Both the position numbers and the translations under genes were made by a program. The notes under the pieces were generated by a model, which was given only the letters and a program-made list of their open reading frames with translations, did no database searches and was not told the DNA's origin. Below, piece by piece: positions 47,394 to 57,802 of a stretch of 64,000 nt of DNA; position 1 is the stretch's first letter; every line of letters starts with the position of its first letter. This DNA is from Rubinisphaera margarita (GTDB lineage Bacteria > Planctomycetota > Planctomycetia > Planctomycetales > Planctomycetaceae): contig NZ_JAKFGB010000015.1 in NCBI RefSeq assembly GCF_022267515.1, positions 247,002 through 311,001 on the forward strand, in the 5' to 3' direction.

Positions 47394-48552
47394 CTCAGCC
47401 GACTCGGAAACAAACCTGTTCGAACCGGCGACGCTGAAGTCGTTCCGCGCCGATCTGAAACGCTGGTATCGCAAAGCGGGCCGCGAATTGCCGTGGCGGC
47501 TCACCGCGGATCCGTATCGGATCTGGCTCAGCGAGATCATGTTGCAGCAGACAACTGTGGCGGCCGTCATTCCGTATTATGAACGGTTTCTGGCCCGCTT
47601 CCCCGATGTCCCGGCTCTTGCGGCCGCAGAGGAAGCCGAGGTGCTTCGGCTCTGGGAAGGGCTCGGCTACTATTCGCGGGCCCGCAACATTCACAAGACG
47701 GCCCGTATTGTCGCCGAAGAGCGAAAGGGCGAGTTCCCCCGCTCGGCTGCCGAGCTGCACGAACTCCCGGGCATCGGTCGCTACACCGCCGGCGCGATCG
47801 CCTCCTTCGCGTACGATTTGCCCGCTCCCATTCTCGAAGCGAACACGCAGCGGCTGTATGCCCGGCTGCTCGCCTACGATGCTCCACTGCAGTCGACTGC
47901 TTCGCAGAGAACGCTCTGGAACTTTGCCGAACAGCTGGTGCCGAAACGCGAACCGGGGCTGTTCAATCAGGCCTTGATGGAACTTGGCGGCCAGATCTGC
48001 AAACCGGTCGATCCGCTCTGCGATGACTGTCCCGTCTCCCGCCATTGTCGCGCCTTCGAGCAGCAGCGGCAGCACGAGATTCCGCATCCCAAGAAGAAGA
48101 TCGAACTGACGGATGTCGTGCATCTTTGTGTGGCGGTAAAGCAGGACGACCGGTTCCTCGTGCGGCAGTATTCGCCGGAAGAACGCTGGGCCGGGCTCTG
48201 GGATTTTCTCCGCTGGGAGCAGAACGACTTTCCGATTCTGAAGCGTTCCCGCGGCAGGAGATCGAGTGAACTCTTCACGGATCAGGACCTGTTCACGCAG
48301 GAGTTCGCCCGAGCCGAGGCGTTGCTTCGTGAGCGATATCAGCTGCCGACCGAGATTCAGGAACTCGCGTTGACCATCAAGCACGGCGTGACGCGATACC
48401 GCATTACGCTGCTCTGCCTTGTGGCCGAGTTTGGCGGGGATCTCGCCGACGATCAGCCGACCGATCAGCAGTGGGTCACGCGGGACCAGCTGAAGGAACT
48501 GCCGCTGTCGAAAACGGGACGTCAGTTCGCCAACCATCTGTTGAATCAGTAA
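47383..48552 (+). CDS. mutY: A/G-specific adenine DNA glycosylase MutY
   Basis: 389 residues. It removes adenine opposite 8-oxoguanine. The catalytic glutamate is in WLSEIMLQQTTVAAV, and the helix-hairpin-helix with catalytic aspartate region is LHELPGIGRYTAGAIASFAYD. The [4Fe-4S] loop C-x6-C-x2-C-x5-C is CKPVDPLCDDCPVSRHC. A C-terminal NUDIX-like domain (about residues 240-389) recognises 8-oxoG. ATG 47383 is chosen because it starts inside the upstream stop region (ATGACAGTTAA) and matches the family N-terminus. The longer frame would overlap the upstream gene by over 100 bases. An EEP-family gene follows after 10 bases. Confidence 0.95.
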   Translation: MTVNSADSETNLFEPATLKSFRADLKRWYRKAGRELPWRLTADPYRIWLSEIMLQQTTVAAVIPYYERFLARFPDVPALAAAEEAEVLRLWEGLGYYSRARNIHKTARIVAEERKGEFPRSAAELHELPGIGRYTAGAIASFAYDLPAPILEANTQRLYARLLAYDAPLQSTASQRTLWNFAEQLVPKREPGLFNQALMELGGQICKPVDPLCDDCPVSRHCRAFEQQRQHEIPHPKKKIELTDVVHLCVAVKQDDRFLVRQYSPEERWAGLWDFLRWEQNDFPILKRSRGRRSSELFTDQDLFTQEFARAEALLRERYQLPTEIQELALTIKHGVTRYRITLLCLVAEFGGDLADDQPTDQQWVTRDQLKELPLSKTGRQFANHLLNQ

Positions 48553-48562
48553 GCTGCCCGTC

Positions 48563-49585
48563 ATGGAAGACGCCCCGAACCAGCCTGAATCTGTCGCAGC
48601 CGAGCATGGCGAGAATGCCCCGCGCTGGTTTCGTCCGATCGCGCTTCTCACGGCTGGGGTTCTGCTTCTGCTGCAGATCGTCTACATGAATCGGCCCGAT
48701 GCACTGACGGCCATCACCGTCTTTCCCGTGTGGATCTGGACGGCTGCGGTCAGCGTGCCCGTGCTGGTGATGTTCCTGTTTGCCAGCCGGCGATACGGCT
48801 ATCTGCTGATTCTCCCGGTCGTCGTCACGCTGCTGCTGGCCGACACTCCACTGTCGTTGATTCGCGTTCTCTATCAACCCGCACCGCCGGTCGTTCGTGC
48901 GGAAAAGGACGACACGATCCGGATCATCACGCTGAACTGCCTGCACCAGCAGCAGGCGGTCGCCGATCTGAAACGCTTCGAGCCCGATATCGTTCTCGTT
49001 CAGGAATACCGACGCATCGACGTCGAGCAGGTTCGTCGGGAACTCTTTGGCGAAGCGAGCTTTCTAATTCGCAATCACGATGTCGCGATCTTCAGTCGGT
49101 TTCCTCTGACGGAGCACCCGATGCCGAGAGATCTGTATCGCACCTGTCTGGCAGGGCGGGCGGAGATCGGGGAAATGTCGCTGCTGCTCGTTCCGCTGCA
49201 TCTCAATTCGCCCCCGCCGCGACTCGATCTCTGGAAGGCCGAAAGCTGGCGAAGCTACACGAAGAACCGAAACAGGCAGCGGGAACAACTCCAGTTGATC
49301 TTCGAGTCCCTTCCGAAGGTGACTCCGAAGGATGCGGTTGTGCTCGGCGGCGACTTCAACGCTCCGCCGGGAGACGCCATCTTCGAACTGCTGCCCCCCT
49401 TCATGCAGGATGCCTTCCACGAAGTCGGCGTCGGCTGGGGGCGGACATACGCCAATGACCTGCCAGTGATTCGCATCGATCAGCTCTGGTCCACTCCGGT
49501 GGTCACCCCGCTCCGCTGTATGGCGGTTGACAGTAACGGGAGCGATCACCGAGCCGTGATTGTGGACTATGAGTTGCGTTTCTGA
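48563..49585 (+). CDS. Membrane-anchored endonuclease/exonuclease/phosphatase-family protein
   Basis: 340 residues. Three hydrophobic segments near the N-terminus (about residues 25-41, 50-73 and 79-99) anchor an EEP catalytic domain. Motifs: IITLNCLHQQ (metal-binding Asn), VLVQEYR (Glu ligand), VLGGDFNAPPGD (Asp and Asn) and the final GSDHRAVIVDYEL (Asp-His pair). Members are phosphodiesterases, DNases or lipid phosphatases, so the substrate is open. The catalytic part probably faces the periplasm. It is the third gene in an apparent operon with the sulfite-oxidase-like gene and mutY. Confidence 0.88.
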   Translation: MEDAPNQPESVAAEHGENAPRWFRPIALLTAGVLLLLQIVYMNRPDALTAITVFPVWIWTAAVSVPVLVMFLFASRRYGYLLILPVVVTLLLADTPLSLIRVLYQPAPPVVRAEKDDTIRIITLNCLHQQQAVADLKRFEPDIVLVQEYRRIDVEQVRRELFGEASFLIRNHDVAIFSRFPLTEHPMPRDLYRTCLAGRAEIGEMSLLLVPLHLNSPPPRLDLWKAESWRSYTKNRNRQREQLQLIFESLPKVTPKDAVVLGGDFNAPPGDAIFELLPPFMQDAFHEVGVGWGRTYANDLPVIRIDQLWSTPVVTPLRCMAVDSNGSDHRAVIVDYELRF

Positions 49586-49597
49586 TCAGCTTCGAAG

Positions 49598-49765
49598 GGA
49601 TGGCCCAGACGTGCACGTCTGGGTGACGAAGTCACAGGAAGAAGCTCTGGTTCGCTCAAGAAGTATTAGCAACGGTTTCATGGGAGACTGGCCGAACAGA
49701 CGAAGGCCGTCGGTTACCGGCCTCTTGTGGCTTCGCCACTCAGACGCACGCGTCTGAGCCATCAC
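49598..49765 (-). repeat. Family B element, full copy B8 (168 bp)
   Basis: Left CCCAGACGTG-CACGTCTGGG and GTGAC-GAA-GTCAC; right GTGGC-TTC-GCCAC and CTCAGACGC-AC-GCGTCTGAG. Its reverse complement aligns through the interior with the copy at 28044, including the segment TTCGGCCAGTCT. Confidence 0.88.
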
Positions 49766-49866
49766 TGTGATTGTCGATTATCAGCTGGGCCCCTGACGCA
49801 GCCCTGGGCGAAGTGGAATGGAACCGCCCGTGAGAACGCGAATGATCGGGCACGTCACGATAGCGT

Positions 49867-49913
49867 CCTCCTACGGCTTCGCCGCCCTGATAGCGGAGCT
49901 ATCACGGCCACCT
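49867..49913 (+). repeat. Family A solo end (A10)
   Basis: CTCCTACGGCTTCGCCGCC, then CCTGATAGC-GGA-GCTATCACGG and CCACC: the GATAGC-type end without a partner. Confidence 0.75.
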
Positions 49914-50027
49914 CGGGGCCTGGGAACCAGGGCAATCTGAATTGCAGAGCAGAAAACGGAGTGGTTGTGACCGGCGGTTTCCATAAGATGAATCCAACCG
50001 TGAGCCGCTCTTTTGGAAACCAGAGCA

Positions 50028-51095
50028 ATGCCCGTCAATGAAGTTAACAATTCGAATGCCTTCATCACCGACGATGCCCGCTGGCAGGCGATCGTCTCGC
50101 GCGATGCAGCGGCGGATCGACGATATTACTACGGCGTTCGCACCACGGGCGTGTACTGTCGGAATGTCTGTGCTTCGAGACAGCCTTCACGGAAGAACGT
50201 CCGATTCTTTGCGAGTCGTCAGACCGCGGAAGCCGCCGGGTTCCGGCCGTGTAAACGTTGTCGTCCCGATGACGAAGAGACAAACGGTGAGGCCAATGCG
50301 ATCGAGCGCGCCTGCCGGCTGATCGAGAATGCCGAACGGGTTCCCTCGCAGACGGAACTGGCAGCGGCTGTTGGATTCAGTCCTACTCACTTTCACCGGC
50401 TCTTTCGGCGGCAGACCGGACTCACGCCTCGGCAGTATGCGGCTGGACTGCGCGACGAACGACTGCGCACAGAACTCGCTGCACAGAAGACCGTCCAGCG
50501 AGCGATGGAGTCCGCCGGGTTCGCGACGAGCAGTCGCCTTTATGCGGCGACGAATAAGGCACTCGGAATGCAGCCGTCCCGGTTTCGAACCGGCGGGGCA
50601 GGGGAGACGATTCGTTTCGCGGTCGGCGAATGTTGGCTCGGCTCGGTTCTCGTCGCGGCCACGTCCCTCGGCGTTTGCAGAATTACGCTCGGCAAGGAAC
50701 CTGAACCGCTGCTGGAGGAGTTTCAGCAGGAGTTCACCGCCGCGGAATTGATCGGCGACGATCCCGAATTCGAGCAGACGGTCGCCGTCGTCATCCGTTT
50801 TATCACGACGCCGGCCGCGGGCCTCGATCTTCCGCTCGACATTCGGGGCACGGCATTTCAACTTCGCGTCTGGCAGGCGGTGTCAGCGATTCCGCCGGGA
50901 ACGACGGTCACATACACGGACCTCGCCGAACGCCTCGGCTGTCCCGAGTCGGCCCGCGCGGTCGCCAGTGCGGTCGGAAAGAATCATCTCGCCGTGGCGA
51001 TTCCCTGTCATCGCGTCATCCGTCGCGACGGAAGTCTGGCCGGATATCGCTGGGGGCTGGAGCGGAAAGTCGAGCTGTTGAACCGCGAGCGGTAA
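50028..51095 (+). CDS. ada: Bifunctional Ada: alkylphosphotriester/O6-methylguanine methyltransferase and regulator
   Basis: 355 residues in three parts. The N-terminal zinc domain has VYCRNVCAS and FRPCKRCRP (C44, C48, C75, C78; one accepts methyl groups from phosphotriesters). An AraC-type helix-turn-helix domain follows (about residues 90-180, SQTELAAAVGFSPTHFHRLFRRQTGLTPRQY). The C-terminal O6-methylguanine methyltransferase domain has the acceptor cysteine in VAIPCHRVIRRDGSLAGYRWG. Methylation turns Ada into an activator of its own gene. ATG 50028 is used; an in-frame TTG lies five codons upstream. It is convergent with the sulfatase gene, 2 bases apart. Confidence 0.95.
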   Translation: MPVNEVNNSNAFITDDARWQAIVSRDAAADRRYYYGVRTTGVYCRNVCASRQPSRKNVRFFASRQTAEAAGFRPCKRCRPDDEETNGEANAIERACRLIENAERVPSQTELAAAVGFSPTHFHRLFRRQTGLTPRQYAAGLRDERLRTELAAQKTVQRAMESAGFATSSRLYAATNKALGMQPSRFRTGGAGETIRFAVGECWLGSVLVAATSLGVCRITLGKEPEPLLEEFQQEFTAAELIGDDPEFEQTVAVVIRFITTPAAGLDLPLDIRGTAFQLRVWQAVSAIPPGTTVTYTDLAERLGCPESARAVASAVGKNHLAVAIPCHRVIRRDGSLAGYRWGLERKVELLNRER

Positions 51096-51097
51096 AC

Positions 51098-52663
51098 TTA
51101 TCGCCCGTCGCCCTTGTAAAGGATCGTGGCTCCCTCCGGGGCCTGCGGCCAGGGCGTTTCTCCCGGGGGCCAGAACTTGGGCTGCGTCTCGCGCACTTTC
51201 TCGACGTGCCGCTTGATCCACTCGGGAGCGTTTTTGTTCTCTTTCTGCCCGTAGACCCACGGCAACGGCGGATCCATCAGCATCGTTTTCTCGCCGAGCG
51301 GCGGCCGTTCTTTGCTGACTTTTTCCAGCCGAGCTTTGAGTCGCTTCACAACCTCGGGATGCTCAGCGGCGATGTCGGTCCGTTCGCCCGGATCGGCTTC
51401 GATGTCATACAGCATGTCGCCCATCAGTTTGTAGCGGCCCGAACGAATCGTCGGCAGCCGCACGCTGGCGGTCACTTCGAAGATGATCTCCTCGCGGGGA
51501 CTCTTCGCTCCAGCGAACAGCGTTTCGGTCATGTCGATCCCGTCGAGCGGACGTTCCTGATCGGGTTCGGCTCCGGCGAGGGTCACGAACGTCGGGAACA
51601 GGTCGGTGATGTGCATCATCTCGTTGTTGATCGAACCGGCTTCCACTTTCCCCGGCCAGCGGAACACGAACGGCACGCGCACGCCTCCTTCATAAGTCGT
51701 GTTCTTGGTGCCCCGCCAGGGTCGGTTCATCTCATCGGTCAGCCCACCGTTGTCGTTGCCGAAAATGACAAGCGTGTTGTCGCGGAATCCATACTGGTCC
51801 ACAGCCGCGACCACGCGTCCGACGGCATCATCCAGACATTTCAGAGCCGCTTCGCGGGGTGAGTACTGATCGGTGTAGCGGGGGACTTCTTCAATCGGTC
51901 CGTGCACGGCGTTGAACGGCACGTAGATGAAGAAGGGGCGGTCGGACTTCTGTTCGGCGATCAGGCGGACCGCTTCGTTGGCCATGAGATCGGTCGAGTA
52001 ACCCTGTTCGAAGAGCGGCTCCTGATTGCGGTGCCAGTCGAAGACGGCGTAGCGAGCCGGGGCGTTGTGCGGGATCGTGTAGTTGTTGTAGTCGATGCCC
52101 CAGGCGTAGTGGCCGTACTGATGCAGGAAGCCCTGGCCCATCGGCAGATGTTCCGGCAGCCATTCGCCGCAGTGCCACTTTCCGGTGATCGCCGTGAAAT
52201 AGCCGGCGTCGCGCAGCGCTTCGGCAATCGTCCGCTCTTCGGTGTCGAGTGCGTGAATCCGGCGTGTTTCTTCGCCCCGTTCATTCTTCGCCAGCGTGAG
52301 GTTCAGCTTGGCGAGATAGCTCGGCTTGCCGAAATCTTCCGACCGCCAGTCGCTCCAGGTGCGGAAGGCATAGCGTCCGGTCAGGAACGAAGCCCGCGTC
52401 GGGGCACAGACCGGCTGCGCGTAGAACTGCCGCAGCTGCATCCCTTCGCGGGCGAGCCGATCCATCTGCGGCGTCAACTCGGGATTCCCTCCGTTGAAAC
52501 CGGGCTCGGCGTAGCCCATGTCGTCGGAAAGCAGAAAGACAATGTTCGGCCGACTTCCTGCGACATCAGCCGCGATGGCGGAGGCCGGGATCAGCGTCAG
52601 AACCAGAAGAACGAGAGCCAGCAGAGACGGCTTCGAAGAGCGAGAGTGAGTCTGGAAAGTCAT
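51098..52663 (-). CDS. Secreted sulfatase (class I, CAPTR motif)
   Basis: 521 residues. The signal peptide is within the first 32 residues (LLALVLLVLTLIPASAIAA). The domain opens NIVFLLSDDMGYAEPGFNGGN. The modification motif is VCAPTRASFLTGRYAF, so the cysteine to be converted to formylglycine is present. TGKWHCGEWLPEH, FNAVHGP and FGNDNGGLTDE supply active-site Lys, His, Asp and Asn positions. There is a C-terminal basic region of about 50 residues. AGGAA lies about 9 bases before the ATG. The substrate is presumably a sulfated polysaccharide. Confidence 0.93.
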   Translation of the reverse strand: MTFQTHSRSSKPSLLALVLLVLTLIPASAIAADVAGSRPNIVFLLSDDMGYAEPGFNGGNPELTPQMDRLAREGMQLRQFYAQPVCAPTRASFLTGRYAFRTWSDWRSEDFGKPSYLAKLNLTLAKNERGEETRRIHALDTEERTIAEALRDAGYFTAITGKWHCGEWLPEHLPMGQGFLHQYGHYAWGIDYNNYTIPHNAPARYAVFDWHRNQEPLFEQGYSTDLMANEAVRLIAEQKSDRPFFIYVPFNAVHGPIEEVPRYTDQYSPREAALKCLDDAVGRVVAAVDQYGFRDNTLVIFGNDNGGLTDEMNRPWRGTKNTTYEGGVRVPFVFRWPGKVEAGSINNEMMHITDLFPTFVTLAGAEPDQERPLDGIDMTETLFAGAKSPREEIIFEVTASVRLPTIRSGRYKLMGDMLYDIEADPGERTDIAAEHPEVVKRLKARLEKVSKERPPLGEKTMLMDPPLPWVYGQKENKNAPEWIKRHVEKVRETQPKFWPPGETPWPQAPEGATILYKGDGR

Positions 52664-52860
52664 CAGGCGTTTCCTGAGCGGGGAACAAACATGCGGACAG
52701 ATCCTGAGTCCTCAGTATAGCAGTCTGCGGAAAGGTTTGCTGCCGGGAGGAAATTTCGCGGTTGGCTGTCACCCTGCGGACCGGGTTGTCGCTTTCCAGA
52801 ATGTCAGGGGGCGAATGACCCCAACCCAAACAAAACCAACAACTGATAAGGAACTGAATC

Positions 52861-53379
52861 ATGACCCGTTTCACTCTCGCACTCGTCGCTGTCGCCGCCG
52901 TTGCTACCCTGTCCACCAACGTTGAAGCTGGCGGATGCAGCAGCTACAAGTCCTACGGCTACAAAACCTACAACTACCGGAAGACCTACGATTACGGCCA
53001 CTGCCGCAAGCCGGTTTACGCAAAGCCGATCGTTCGGGAAGTTGTCATCGAGAAGCCCGTCATCAGGGAAGTCATCGTGCAGAAGCCGGTTTGTGAGACC
53101 GGCTGCAAGAAGCCGCTGCCGTCACTCGGATTCTTCGGCGTCATCTGTGCTGAGGGAATGCTGGTGAAGGAAGTGATGCCGAACAGTGAAGCCTGCCGAC
53201 TCGGCCTGGCCCCCGGCGATGTCATCAAGACCTTCGACGACATCCGCATCATCTGCGAAGACGACTGGCTCCACGCCCTGGACTGTGCCGGCCCAACCGC
53301 CTGCCTGCAGGTTGTCCCCTGCGGCGAGCACCGTCTGATCGAAATGCACGCCCACCTCGAAGTCGGCCTGAAGTACTAA
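52861..53379 (+). CDS. Secreted PDZ-like protein with Tyr/Lys- and KPV-rich N-terminal segment
   Basis: 172 residues. The signal peptide MTRFTLALVAVAAVATLSTNVEA is followed by a Tyr/Lys/Ser-rich stretch (SYKSYGYKTYNYRKTYDYG). Three imperfect repeats of the form KP-(V/I)-x-REV-(V/I)-x-(E/Q)KPV come next, then a compact PDZ-like domain: FGVICAEGMLVKEVMPNSEACRLGLAPGDVIKTFDDIRI. The PDZ part resembles substrate-sensing PDZ modules of HtrA-type proteins but there is no protease domain. At least seven cysteines suggest disulfides. AAGGA precedes the ATG by about 8 bases and a strong terminator follows. Function unknown; an envelope or matrix scaffold is possible. Confidence 0.78.
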   Translation: MTRFTLALVAVAAVATLSTNVEAGGCSSYKSYGYKTYNYRKTYDYGHCRKPVYAKPIVREVVIEKPVIREVIVQKPVCETGCKKPLPSLGFFGVICAEGMLVKEVMPNSEACRLGLAPGDVIKTFDDIRIICEDDWLHALDCAGPTACLQVVPCGEHRLIEMHAHLEVGLKY

Positions 53380-53407
53380 CCCCGAACCGCCAACTCCTTC
53401 GCTGCCC

Positions 53408-53440
53408 GGAGACCCGTCGCAAGACGGGTCTTCTTTTTTT
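53408..53440 (+). terminator. Intrinsic terminator after the PDZ-protein gene
   Basis: AGACCCGTC-GCAA-GACGGGTCT followed by TCTTTTTTT, 30 bases past the stop codon. Confidence 0.9.
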
Positions 53441-53632
53441 ACGTTGAGGCGTTGCTGCAGTCCACTCGCGTTGGGTCCACTGCGCGGACGCGGAATGCGG
53501 GCGATTCGAAGGCCAGGCGAGCAGGGTTCCTTCGAGGATCTCCCTCCGTCGGTGAGTCAACCGGAGCAGAGAGATCTCAATGTGTCGGCGAGGTCGTTAC
53601 CGCGTCCGCACAGCGGACTCTACTCTGGTTGA

Positions 53633-55135
<1,503 letters not shown>

Positions 55136-55311
55136 GGGACTCTGCAGGGAATGAAGGAAAAAGCGGGCAGCAGGCGAGCCGGCATCGGCCGCATCAGGCA
55201 AGCGAGGCATCATCGACAATGACCCGAGGGAAGTCAACGAACCAGTTCCGGAGAGACGCCGGGCGCAGAGAGGAGGTTCGGCTGATACAGATTGAGGGCC
55301 GGACCGGGTGC

Positions 55312-55335
55312 CATGCCCACGCTTGCGTGGGCATG
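55312..55335. repeat. Family C hairpin (CATGCCCACGC-TT-GCGTGGGCATG)
   Basis: Perfect 11-bp arms with a TT loop, about 180 bases upstream of the lysS start. Same arms as the copy at 46637 with a different loop. Confidence 0.8.
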
Positions 55336-55417
55336 CTATGGAGATGGCTTGTCGATTGACGCACAGACGTAAACCAGTCGTTGCCAGGTTGTTCATGCCG
55401 ATGCAATCGAAAACTTT

Positions 55418-55469
55418 GGGGTGGCCCTGATCGCTGTGCGATCAGGGCGGTGAAGCCGTCGGAGAATGC
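55418..55469 (+). repeat. Family A solo left end (A11)
   Basis: GGGGTGGCC with stem CCCTGATCGC-TGT-GCGATCAGGG, then GGTGAAGCCGTCGGAGAATG. The stem carries a paired change (A to C and T to G) relative to the GATAGC stem, keeping it perfect. Confidence 0.8.
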
Positions 55470-55506
55470 ACCTGCCGCTCGCCTCGACTGGCAGTCTCGC
55501 GGAGAT

Positions 55507-56667
55507 TCAGCGGTCCATTTTCGTGTCGATCACGCAGCGGAAGCCCGTGTGATACGACGCCGAGCTGACATCACTTCTCATGCGGGCGGCGTTGCGGTAG
55601 CCGGTGCAGTTGTTGGTGTTGCAGAGGAAGGAGCCGCCGCGGGTGACCCGTTTTTCAATCAGCGGTTCACCCGGATCGAGCCACTTCTCGGGCCCCTGCG
55701 GGTTGCGTTTCGGGCTTTCGAGATAGTAGCGGTGATGGTAGTAGTCATTCACCCATTCCCAGACGTTGCCGGCCATGTCGAAAAGACCGTAGTCGTTGGG
55801 AGGGAAGGACTTAACGGGAGCCGTGTCGAGAAACCCGTCGAGATTCTGGCGGTCGGTCGGGAAGGTCCCCTGCCAGTAGTTGCACATGAATTGGCCGTTC
55901 GGCTGGAATTCGTTGCCCCAGGAATACTTCCAGCCTTCGTGCCCGCCGCGGGAGGCGTATTCCCACTCGGCTTCGGTCGGCAGCCGTTTGCCGGCCCAGT
56001 TCGCGTAGGCGACGCAGTCCCGATAGACGACGTTCACGACCGGGTGATCCATCTTGTCGTCGATGGACGAATCCGGTCCGGTTGGGTGCCGCCAGTCGGC
56101 TCCCGGCTGGTACTTCCAGGCCTGATATTCCCAGTTCGTATACTCGGTGGTGAAGTTCTCGCGGTCGAAGTCCTTGTTGAAAATCAGGGCACCGGCGACG
56201 AGATTTTCTTCCGGAATGGCCGAGATATCGGGGACGACGCCGATGAAATCTTCCCGCTTCGGTTTGATCTCGGCGAAGGTGACGTAGCCGGTTTCGTCGA
56301 CGAATTTCGCGAACTCGGCGTTCGTCACTTCGGTTTCGTCCATCCAGAAGCCGTCGACGATGACCTCGTGAGCCGGAATTTCATCGGCTTTGATCTTGTC
56401 GGGATTCTCGCCCGTCGGCGGAAGTTCTTCGGTCCCCATCGTGAAGGAGCCACCCGGGATCCAGACCATGCCCTTCGGAGCGGGACCGGGAGCTTCAGTG
56501 ATCGGCGGCGGCCCGTCATCTTCCTGCTCCACGGCTGCGGCGGCGGGAGCGTCCGTGGCGGAGTCGTCACTCGCATCGCGACGGAACAGCGAAGCCGGAC
56601 CGACGGCTGCCAGAATGAACAGGCCGATGCAGCCGACGAAGATGATGAGGGGCAGAGATTTTTTCAT
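55507..56667 (-). CDS. Formylglycine-generating enzyme (sulfatase-modifying factor), membrane-anchored
   Basis: 386 residues. The N-terminal hydrophobic segment LPLIIFVGCIGLFILAAVGPA is an anchor or signal, followed by an Asp/Ala/Pro-rich linker and the SUMF1 domain. Seen: MVWIPGGSFTMGTEE, DGFWMDETEVTNAEFAKFVDET, RLPTEAEWEYASRGG, NDYGLFDMAGNVWEWVNDYY. The active-site segment is VTRGGSFLCNTNNCTGYRNAARM: both cysteines of the copper/thiol site are present at the right spacing, unlike the paralogue at 23.4 kb. It oxidises the cysteine of CxPxR sulfatases to formylglycine. Three targets are encoded in the window (25.0, 40.9, 51.1 kb), none adjacent. Confidence 0.9.
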   Translation of the reverse strand: MKKSLPLIIFVGCIGLFILAAVGPASLFRRDASDDSATDAPAAAAVEQEDDGPPPITEAPGPAPKGMVWIPGGSFTMGTEELPPTGENPDKIKADEIPAHEVIVDGFWMDETEVTNAEFAKFVDETGYVTFAEIKPKREDFIGVVPDISAIPEENLVAGALIFNKDFDRENFTTEYTNWEYQAWKYQPGADWRHPTGPDSSIDDKMDHPVVNVVYRDCVAYANWAGKRLPTEAEWEYASRGGHEGWKYSWGNEFQPNGQFMCNYWQGTFPTDRQNLDGFLDTAPVKSFPPNDYGLFDMAGNVWEWVNDYYHHRYYLESPKRNPQGPEKWLDPGEPLIEKRVTRGGSFLCNTNNCTGYRNAARMRSDVSSASYHTGFRCVIDTKMDR

Positions 56668-56949
56668 GAATGATCGATGTCGAGTGCTTTGGAAGACACG
56701 TTGAGAGCGGCAATTGCAGAGCGATGTGCTGGGGCGTTATGACGCACCCTGCAGGCCGGAAGCCGCCGGTTCGGGAATACTGCATCATACGGCAGGGCGG
56801 CTGGCATGTTCAAATCCTGATGGGAAAACCGGAGCCAGTTCGTTGAATTCTGCGGCGGTCGGAAATGTCCGGTCGTGAAAAGCGCTGGCGTTTCCGGTAC
56901 GATGCCGCTCGATTCCGGTTCTTGAAACTCTTGATCTGATGGTGCGGCG

Positions 56950-57732
56950 TTGCGAGATATTCTTCAGGACATTGTGGCCCATAAACGCGGGGAAATCGCC
57001 GCTGCGAAGGAGCGGGTTTCGTTCGAGGATCTCGTGGCACACCTGCCCGAGGCTCCTCCGGTCAAGGATTTCGTCACCCAGCTGCGGCTCAATCATCCAA
57101 TGGGTGTCATTGCCGAGGTGAAAAAGGCCTCGCCGTCCGCCGGGATTATTCGCGAAGACTTCGATCCGGTCGCGATCGCGAAGACCTACGCCGCCCACGG
57201 AGCCTCCTGCATCAGCGTGCTGACCGATGAAAACTTCTTTCAGGGACACCTCGATTATCTGAAGCAGATCCGCCAGGCCGTCGACCTGCCGCTGCTGCGG
57301 AAGGACTTCATCCTCGACCGTTATCAGATTGCCGAAGCCCGTGTCGCCGGGGCCGATTGTGTGCTGCTGATCGCCGAATGCCTGACCGAGCCGGAACTGC
57401 GGGATCTGTATCAGTACTCCCGGAAACTCGGCATGCAGGCACTGGTCGAATTGTACGACGTCGAGAACATGCCGATGGTGCTCGACCTGAACCCGCACAT
57501 CATCGGGGTCAACAACCGCAACCTGCGAACCTTCAAGACGGACCTCGGGCATTCGATCGAACTGCGAAAGCAGGTTCGCGATACGATCCTGTTCGTCAGC
57601 GAAAGCGGCATCCGCACTCGCGAGCATACCCGCCTGCTGGAAGAGAACGGCATCCATGCAATTCTCGTCGGCGAATCGCTGATGCGATCAGACGATATCG
57701 GAGCGGCTCTGCAGAGTTTATTGCACGAATAG
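56950..57732 (+). CDS. trpC: Indole-3-glycerol phosphate synthase
   Basis: 260 residues, a TIM-barrel enzyme that cyclises CdRP to indole-3-glycerol phosphate in tryptophan synthesis. Catalytic residues appear in VIAEVKKASPSAGII (Glu and Lys), LLRKDFILDRYQI (Lys), LLIAECL (Glu), IIGVNNRNLRTF (Asn) and FVSESGIRTREHT (Glu, Ser). The glycine-rich phosphate site is HAILVGESLM. The start is a TTG at 56950 (LRDILQDIVAHKRGE, with the usual N-terminal helix); nearby ATG and GTG codons are out of frame. No other trp gene is adjacent. Confidence 0.96.
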   Translation: MRDILQDIVAHKRGEIAAAKERVSFEDLVAHLPEAPPVKDFVTQLRLNHPMGVIAEVKKASPSAGIIREDFDPVAIAKTYAAHGASCISVLTDENFFQGHLDYLKQIRQAVDLPLLRKDFILDRYQIAEARVAGADCVLLIAECLTEPELRDLYQYSRKLGMQALVELYDVENMPMVLDLNPHIIGVNNRNLRTFKTDLGHSIELRKQVRDTILFVSESGIRTREHTRLLEENGIHAILVGESLMRSDDIGAALQSLLHE

Positions 57733-57802
57733 CCCGATTCGTGGCGGCAGCATCCTGCCGCCGCTACGAGGAGTTGTGTGGTCCACTCCCGTAGGGTTCA
57801 CT

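Noticed and set aside
55136..55396. N-terminal extension of lysS
   Set aside because: It crosses a family C hairpin and lacks synthetase similarity.
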